Of a DNA stretch of 64,000 bases, positions 57,221 to 64,000 are shown one piece after another. The DNA lies in the NCBI GenBank assembly GCA_037042915.1, contig CM073193.1, positions 1,922,001 through 1,986,000 on the forward strand, in the 5' to 3' direction. This DNA is from Auricularia sp. M13. Lineage: Eukaryota > Basidiomycota > Agaricomycetes > Auriculariales > Auriculariaceae. Made by a program: the position numbers and the translations under genes. Positions within the stretch are counted from its first letter, which is position 1; each line of letters opens with the position of its first letter. The notes beneath the pieces were generated by a model. The model saw only the letters and a program-made list of their open reading frames with translations. It searched no databases and had not been told where the DNA came from.

Positions 57221-57544
57221 AAGACGCTCGGCGATATGCCCGCCGCGACGGACTCTCAGTCGTGCGTACTCTATTATCAACCTGGCCTGCTCGCCGAGCG
57301 ACTGACGCACGCGGATTGCAGAAACTCGAATGCGCGTCTGGGCGGCTCCATCGGCGAGAACCATACCGTCGATTCCGGGCTTGTGCTGGCTGCTCCTACA
57401 CACACGCATGAAACGGCCGTACTCGTACACGAATTCGTCGTCGACACCGCGGGTTATGCCAGCGAACAGGAGGACGACGAGACCGCAACTCGTCCGAAGG
57501 ATCCCGCCAGGCGCGTTCGTCCTGTAACGGCTCAGGTGCGACTC

Positions 57545-58188
57545 GTCAGGTCATTTGAGTTTTCTCACTGTCCGCAGGCAATTGGTCTGGTGCATGTGCG
57601 ATGCCTGCAAATGCTCGGACTGGGGAGGTTCGTCCTCCCGGCTGTTGGCGCGCTCTGCATTTTCGCCTGCTGGAGCTCTGGCATCATATTCGCCTGCGCA
57701 TTCTACTTCGCCTTGAAAAATCCAGCCCTCACCAAACAATCAATCGCATTTACGACCGCTGCGACAGGTCTCGCGTACCTCTATTCATACGTTTTTGCTC
57801 GCGCGTTCCTCGCAACCGACGTGGCTGGCGCTGCTCGTCGCACGCTCACCATGCGCAGCTCAACGTTAGCCGTGCGTGTCTTCTCCGTGCGCGAGCTGCA
57901 CTCACCCCGTGCAGGACATCGGCCTTGTCCACGCGCGCTGCCTTCAGATGCTCGGTCTCGAGAAGTTCGCTACCCCGGCCTTTTGCGCACTCTCCGTCTT
58001 CGCGGCCTGCCTCTCGTATATTGTTGTTCCTTGCAGTCTTTACTTTGTCCGGGTGCATCCCGCGCCCTGCGACGTCTGGCTCGTATTCGCAGCAAAGCTG
58101 CGGGACTTGCGTACCTTTCCTCGAGCATTTGCGCGTATGCATTCCACGCGTTGGACTCGTGCGGGAACGGCAAAGCAGCCTGATTGAT
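57545..58188 (+). other. Tandemly duplicated hydrophobic exon, likely decayed membrane-protein gene
   Basis: Two related exons follow a splice-acceptor-like CAG at the same place. Unit 1 begins AIGLVHVRCLQMLGLGRFVL near 57577, unit 2 begins DIGLVHARCLQMLGLEKFAT near 57914. Both continue with a hydrophobic helix (PAVGALCIFACWSSGIIFAC; PAFCALSVFAACLSYIVVPC), a Y-F motif and later TGLAYLYSYVFARAF / AGLAYLSSSICAYAF. In unit 2 the last part is in a different frame. The family is not known to me. It looks like a tandem duplication of part of a gene, at least partly degenerate. Confidence 0.45.
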
Positions 58189-58784
58189 TGTAGATAGATT
58201 TCTTGAGATTGGTCGGTTCCTCTTTTTCTTGCGCGCTTTCTTGTCTTCGTCTGCCTCTTTGTTCTGGTTCATGAAAAATCAAACTGCGTTTTCTTGTGTA
58301 AAGGTGATAGCCTGTAGCTGCGTTTCTCATCAAACCCGGGCGCTGGAAATCCTCAGTCGCAGTATCAAAGTAACTTTCGGTGCGTACTCACATCCCTGAT
58401 ATCATCCGCATTCGACAACTCCATATCTTTGGCTTTCGAAGACACCGGTCGAGACGCTCGCCCTGCTTGCTTCACGGCGCAAACTGCAGCACATCGCTGC
58501 AGGGCGACAGCATGACGATTTTCGCGCAGAGCTGACATCAACTTGTGCTGTTCCGTACAATCAGAAATCTGAAGCAAAAGTATTGACGGGCTCACCTTGT
58601 CCAGCTGGTCAACCGACCAATGTCGCGTGGGCCGCGGCTCACATTCGCATCCACCATTCGAGCCGCGGCTTTGATTACGACTCGCTCCTGTATTTCCTAC
58701 AAACCAATTTCACAGTCATGTCATGCGACTTGCTATATACATTTTGCTCTTCAAGAGGAGATATAGCAGTTCAGAACATACATT
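58189..58784. other. Intergenic
   Basis: Nothing recognised between the duplicated hydrophobic exons and the 3' end of the large decayed gene. Confidence 0.4.
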
Positions 58785-61700
58785 TTACGAGAACGGCACG
58801 ACGTCGGGGTAACAGAAAGGAAACGGCGCCTCGCGCCAGTGGTAGTCCGTGTATGTCTGCGCATATGCGCTCCACACCGCGCTCGAAAGCCTCGAACTCG
58901 TGCTGAGTGAACGTGACGGGCGCGTCCGGTATTGATGTTCGCGGCCAGGTTTGCACGATCTGCGCGAACGCGCGCACGGCGGGCTCTCGTTCGCCAGTCC
59001 GCCGCAGTCAGCGGACTGGCGCCATTTGGCAAGAAATTCTCGCCTTGCCAAACCGCAAAAATCGCATGCAGGCGCTCCAGGTTCGACTGCTGAGCCAACG
59101 CCGGCGCGCGCGGATACTGGAGACGCAGAAACGCGTCCAGAGCGTAAAACTTCGAAGCGGAATAGCAACTCAGCGACGTCCCATATGATATAGCGGCGCC
59201 ATGTCTCACTGGGCCAGCTGTACGTCGCGAAGTCGGGGTCGCTATTCGGAGGCGATGCATACTCCGGCAGCGTGACGCCGTCGAACATGGGCACGCGTGG
59301 CGTGAGCGCGCTGATGAGGTTCCAGTCGCTCTGGGGGACTCGCGCGTCGCTGACTCCTGCATCCTCGCCGCCGGCGTCGTTGTCCTGGTTGCCCTGCTTT
59401 TTGCCCTTGTCCTTCCGTTTGTTCGGCTTAGGGCCCTTGAACACGGTTGCGTTGGGCAAGACAGCCGAAGCGACTGCGGGCCGCACGACGGGGGCGACCG
59501 GTGCGCCAACCTGTCGCACGCCACGCTGCTGCTGGACGACACGCTGCTCCTCGGCGAGGCGCTGCTCCTCGGCGGCGCGCTGCTCCTCGGCGAGGCGCTG
59601 CTCCTCGGCGAGGCGCTGCTCCTCGGCGGCGCGACGCTCCTCTTCCTCGCGTCGCCGTTGTGCGGCGATGCGAGCGACGTCGCGCGCACCGGCAAACACC
59701 ACTGCGTACGCATCGGGCTCGAGCTTGAGCCAGTTCGGACATTGGGTGCGTACGCCGACCTGGCCCAGCGGGTCATACCCAAGCGACAAACTACATTTCG
59801 TCAGATTCCACACGCACAGCCCAAGCGGCAACTCACCTCTGGTTCATCGGGCGTGCTTGCCAGACTCGAAGCTGCATCGGTGCATGCTCAGAATCGTGCA
59901 GGAACTTCTTCCTGCCCTGCGCGCCGTCGGCCTGGAAAAATCGCAGCTTCTTGGTCAGCCGCTCGCCGAGCGCGACCGCGCTGAAACCCGCTCGTCAACT
60001 CGAACGCCAAAACCCAGCCTCGCTCGTAATTCCACCAGAGGTCGTAGTCGTCGAGGTTCTTGCGCTTCTGCTTGCCCGCTGCAACCATGTCGAACACGCG
60101 CCCGTCTTCACGGCGACGTGCATCTTGCTCCGCATAATCCACCTCGGAATCCTCCTCGGCGTACCACCTGAAGTAATCCAGCGAGCGCAGTTGACCCACG
60201 CCCTTCATGCGCCATGCCGATGGCTCGTGGAGATAGCGTTCCTCCTCCGGCGCGAGCGGCGTTCGCCAGGAGGAAGCGGGTTCACAAAGACGTGAGCTTG
60301 AAGTCCTGGGCAGCCTGCTCGGGAGTCTCCTCCTCCTCGAGGTCCATGAACGGCAGCACCTCACGCTCATCGTGCGCAGGCAGCTGAGTGCTTGGTCGTG
60401 ACTGCGGCAGTGCACTGTTCGAGGCCGCCGCCGCCGCCGCCGCCGCTGCCAGTGCAGCAGCGTCCAAGGAAACGGACTCTTCGTGCCCGCGGCCTTCGTC
60501 AGAAGTGCCTGCTGCACTCGACTCTTCTCCCTGCCAGACGCGATCCTCGCGTTGATCGCTGTAGAGCCCAAGCTTCAGGCCGTATTGCAAGTGCGCTGGC
60601 GATGGCACGAAGCCTCTCAGGATGTTGCGCCACTGCGCGGACGTGAACCGGTGTGCGCTTTCTGACGAGCGCGTCGCCGCTTCCTTGATGAACGACGGCC
60701 GCAGAGCGACATACGATGCGAACATGCGCGAGAGGTAGCCCTCCTTGGTGATGCGCGCAAACAAGCTGGGCGTGGGCGTCATAAGCTCGCGCCCATGGAG
60801 CAGAGCGTCGTTCATTGGCCACTCATCGTCGTTAACGACGTAGAGCTTGTGATATCGCTTGTCGTCGCACATGACGCTCTTCGTCGCTTGCTGCGCGACC
60901 GTCCAGGGCTGGGGGAAGTATGTCGGCCACGTGAAGACCTCTGCCTTGGGGTGCCGCACTTGCGCCCTCGTCGCCTGTGGCGCACTGCCTGCCTGCGAGC
61001 GAACACGCTTTGCGGGTCGGGCGTCTTCCGCTACATCGTCCGCTGTGCTACGCGTAAGCACGTTTCGCGCTGTAGAGCGAGAAAAAAAGTACCTTTCCGC
61101 TTGCCCGCTCGGACGACCTCTCTTGCTTCCGTCTGCTCGCGCGCGCTCGCCTGCGTCTGAGCGCTCGCCTGCGTCGACGATGCAGCCTGGCGTGCGCCCG
61201 AGGTAGCAACGCTTGCGCGATCTTCGTCCTGAATGACTGCGGGATCGTCTGTGGACATTGGGACGTCGTCGTACTCTTGCTGAGGGGCGTCGTCGGCATG
61301 TGACTGCCGGTGATCGTCTATCGCAGGAGGTGGTTCTGCCAGCCCACGTATATCGGCAATGGGCAGAGGCTGCGTTTCTTGCACCGCAGCAACGTCTGAC
61401 GGGCCGCGCACGCGTCGTCCCAAACGGCGCTCGTACTGCGGACGCAGCAAGTCGACTCGCTTCCAGACCGGATCGAGCAGTTGGTCGCGCTTCAAGGATA
61501 CCATGAGGAATGCCGGGACGCCGAACTGCGCGACACGCTTGGCCACGTTCTCGTCCCAGGTGAAGATCCCGCGGTATGGCTTGCGGTGCCAGGGTTGCTT
61601 CTCGGTATTGACGGCCGGAGGCAGCGCGGTGCCGCGACGAGCGTAGAATTTTGCAATGTCGCCAAGCTCGGAGCGGCATTGCTGGTAGTTATTCCAGCCC

Positions 61701-62979
61701 CGTACCTCCTGCAGGGCGCGCTGGAATCCCGCAAGTGTGTCCACTAGCTCGCGCGCGACATAGCGTGACCCAAGAAACCGAGTGCCTGTTTACCGCGCAG
61801 AAACTGCACGTGCGGTATCCCTGGCTGCGCGCCACGAACGTTCCCCCAGTGGACGTATTCATCGTGAGCTTTCGTCCAGGCTGCAGTCAGTGCGTCCACG
61901 CAGTGCGCGCGACGCAGTGACTGGACGATTGTCGCCTTTCTCTGGGTCTCCGAACTTGACGCAATGTTCGTCAAAGTCCACGTCGTACCAGGCCATGTCG
62001 CCAGTGAGGGACCTGTGGTAGAGGCGTTCCACGCGTCCGTCCATGCAGGTCGGAACGAACGCCATATGGTATCGCCCGACCTCGTGCCACTGCGCGAACC
62101 GCGTCGCTTCGTGGTGTCCAAAGCGACCGTCGACGCGGCGCGTCGGGAATTCGTTCGGCGGCGGTTCCGGGATGTAGTCCACGTTAGACAAGAACAACAC
62201 GTCGTTTGTCCACCCGCCCACGATGTCGCCCTTGTAGATGAACGCGTAGCTATGCTTGAAGTGCCCGCGCGTGATGGCGGGCGCGCTGCTATCTTCTACA
62301 TCGGGAGCCTCGACGCGCGACGTGAAGCCGAACATGTTGGGGGCGATACTCGGCGCGGAAGGGTCGCCTTCGAAGGTGGGCACTGTGTTGGGCACAAAGG
62401 AGGGCAGCTTGGGGCGCTCCGGGCCTCCGGTCGGGAGCGCCAGTCGTTTGCGCGCGTGCTCCATCGAATTCAACCACGCGCGGCCGGTCTTTGCGTAGTC
62501 GTCCAGGAACGTCAACAGCCGCCTGCTGTTCCAGCCGGGCATTGGGATCGGTATTGGATGCAAGTCGGGCATGGGCCCAGGTGCTGCGCCTTTGCGCGCC
62601 CTGCTCCGCGCGGCCGGTCGCATGCACCCTGCGCGCCCACTCTTCGAACTCGGGATCGTACCAATGGATCTCGGGGGGAGACTTGAGGAATCCTCGCCCT
62701 CCGCACTCCTTCAACGCATCGTTGAGCTGGGACCAGCTCACGCGCTCAACGAGCGCGTCGACTCTGGACCTGATCTCGATGTAGTCGACAACCGGGCCCA
62801 GCGACAGCATCTTTGCGTCTTCGTCGTCGTCATTTGCGGCGGGGCTGGCGGGGCTGGGGTTCAACCCGCTGTCGCTGGTGTTGTCTGGCCTGGGCGACCG
62901 TCAGTAGTGTCAACGATCGCCTCGCCCAGAAGCCTTACGGTGGTACGGGCGTGCTTGCTTGGGCAGCTTGCTCACTCAT
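58785..62979 (-). pseudogene. Large unknown-family gene, apparently decayed (about 1200 codons)
   Basis: I do not know a function. The start MSEQAAQASTPVPP joins across an intron (62938-62890, 49 nt) to PDNTSDSGLNPSPASPAAND. Conserved-looking blocks follow on the same strand: VVDYIEIRSRVDALVERVSW, FLDDYAKTGRAWLNSMEHAR, AFIYKGDIVGGWTNDVLFLS, WHEVGRYHMAFVPTCMDGRV, GNVRGAQPGIPHVQFLRGKQ, LAGFQRALQEVRGWNNYQQC and FTWDENVAKRVAQFGVPAFL. After these come KAEVFTWPTYFPQPWTVAQQ, KEGYLSRMFASYVALRPSFI, a poly-Ala run, QLRSLDYFRWYAEEDSEVDY, ERLTKKLRFFQADGAQGRKK, a coiled AEEQRL repeat and YSWPSETWRRYIIWDVAELL, ending TDYHWREAPFPFCYPDVVPF. Two introns are clear (also near 59830). Elsewhere the frame shifts at five or more places where no GT-AG pair fits, for example near 62600, 61930, 60290 and 59960. 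Proteins of this look recur in mushroom genomes as unnamed, multi-copy predictions (memory, unverified). Confidence 0.6.
59541..59655. repeat. 18-bp tandem repeat coding AEEQRL/A
   Basis: Six units of CTGCTCCTCGGCGAGGCG, alternating with a GGCGGCGCG variant, lie in the coiled-coil part of the large decayed gene. Translated on the minus strand they give charged six-residue repeats. Confidence 0.75.
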
Positions 62980-63815
62980 CTCGGCTGACTGTGCAAGCAG
63001 CTTCTGTACGACGACCTGTATTGCCCAAGTCAACGAGCTCGCTGAAATGCTATGTCTGCCTTACGAGAGCGTGCGGCCTCCTTGCCTGTCGTATGCCGCA
63101 ACTGTCGAGCTTGTGCTGAGCGCTGGTCTCGTCAATCAACATCAACTTTCAACCGCCCGACGAAATACGCACGGTCCTGGCTTCACTTTGGTGTATGCGG
63201 CCCGGGTTTCGTTCTTGCCGTCGCTTCGTCCAGATAACCTGCGCGCTGCCATGCAGTCAATTGCGCTGGTAACGACATAATTCAAATATTCAGCTCACGG
63301 TGCCCTGTCAAAGACTGCGGCTCTCCAACGAATGTGTGGACCTGGCCTCTATCTGTGGAGGGTCGCTGGGTGAGCGTTCGGGCTTGGCGCTTATTTGCGG
63401 AGGCGGTACACAGACTGTACGAGCCGTCCAGCTTTTCGCGCACGTTGTGAAAGATGGTCAGGCGCTGCGGCACATATACTGCGCGGACAGGCGTTGCGGA
63501 CGGTCAGACGCTGCGACACATAAACTGTGCAGACAGGCGTGAGAGTTCCGGCATTACCCGTTGCCCGCACGTATGGAGGGGCCAAATTTGGCACCGAGAA
63601 CTGCACTGCTTCCGTGCTGATCATCGCAAATCCTGGTGCATCAGCGGAAGTGCTGTGGGGAATTTAGGCTGCCTTAATACGAAAATTTGAAGTGATATTT
63701 AAATGAATTTAAGTCTCATATCATAGTATAGGTGCATGGGCAATAGGCATATATTGGCATAGATGGTCGGGTGCATACATGTTCACAAAAGGCATAGACG
63801 AGCGTATACATCAAA
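62980..63815. other. Intergenic with a short tandem duplication
   Basis: Upstream of the large decayed gene and downstream of the edge gene. Two diverged copies of a unit of about 42 bp (GGTCAG-CGCTGCG-CACATA...GACAGGCGT) lie at about 63456-63541. No gene was recognised. Confidence 0.4.
63456..63541. repeat. Two-copy 42-bp tandem duplication
   Basis: The copies differ at a handful of bases (for example GGCACATATACTGCGCGGAC versus GACACATAAACTGTGCAGAC). It has no known role. Confidence 0.55.
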
Positions 63816-64000
63816 TTATTTGCGAGGCGCCGACACGGTAAACATGCCTGCGAATCCGCGACGCTTTTTCTTGGCCTGAGGGCAAGCGAGCTTGAGGGGA
63901 GCTGGTTTCTTTGACGACGACGCCGTCGGCGCGACGAGCTTCTCCTTTTTGACGCGCAGCTCGCTCGGCTTCTCCTGTTTGATGCGCGGTCCGGAAGAGG
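63816..64000 (-). CDS. Last exon of a gene running off the right edge (basic C-terminus)
   Basis: The minus strand is open from the window edge to TAA at 63818-63816 and encodes a lysine-rich tail: RIKQEKPSELRVKKEKLV, then KKPAPLKLACPQAKKKRRGF and AGMFTVSAPRK. I-K-Q-E and V-K-K-E resemble SUMO-attachment or charged nuclear motifs, and KKKRR could be a nuclear localisation signal. Codon use is G/C-ending as in real genes here. The family cannot be named from this end alone. The AT-rich DNA below 63815 is a plausible 3' UTR. Confidence 0.6.
   Translation of the reverse strand, partial: SSGPRIKQEKPSELRVKKEKLVAPTASSSKKPAPLKLACPQAKKKRRGFAGMFTVSAPRK

Overview
The window is fungal nuclear DNA, most likely from a mushroom-forming basidiomycete (Agaricomycete). 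Genes are split by many short GT-AG introns, mostly 45-90 nt. Coding DNA is rich in G/C third positions. The protein families (DUF6533 membrane proteins, F-box/leucine-rich proteins, short Gti1/Pac2 proteins, a nodulin-like MFS transporter) are those that abound in such fungi. Gene models below were built by reading both strands and joining exons at splice sites that keep the frame and the family motifs. Where the joins add up to a whole number of codons, the model is stated as resolved.

Layout. 1-5.3 kb: a cluster of five non-coding inverted-repeat elements, each flanked by TA, including two 674-bp foldback elements side by side. 6.2 kb: a tRNA-like pol III box pair. 8.0-8.4 kb: a 92-residue double-stranded-RNA-binding protein. 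9.0-15 kb (minus strand): an F-box/LRR gene, a small heat-shock protein with F-x-EFR repeats, and a DUF6533 membrane protein. 18.5-25 kb (minus): the mRNA 3'-end-processing factor RNA14 and an MFS transporter with microexons. 26.2-26.8 kb: a decayed gene resembling DNA thymine-hypermodification enzymes. 26.8-33.5 kb: about 6.7 kb with no recognisable gene. 33.5-45 kb (minus): two short Gti1/Pac2 paralogues, a second F-box-type gene and a 1381-residue SH3/RA-like, glutamine-rich protein. 47.4 kb: a small unrecognised cysteine-containing gene. 50.3 kb (plus): COX4, a cytochrome c oxidase subunit. 51.7-53.4 kb (minus): the PP2A activator PTPA/Rrd, with a GC-AG intron. 53.5-54.4 kb (plus): a broken copy of RPAC1, a shared subunit of RNA polymerases I and III. 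56.3-57.2 kb: a GC-rich tandem array. 57.5-58.2 kb: a duplicated hydrophobic exon. 58.8-63.0 kb (minus): a long decayed gene of unknown family. Right edge: the last exon of a gene that continues outside.

The genes do not form one pathway. RNA14, COX4, PTPA, the SH3 protein and the heat-shock protein are housekeeping or stress genes. The F-box, Gti1/Pac2, DUF6533 and unknown families are lineage-expanded. I saw no CRISPR, operon or rRNA. The most unusual items are the dsRNA-binding miniprotein, the 10-nt microexon, the repeat-headed heat-shock protein and the hypermodification-enzyme relic.
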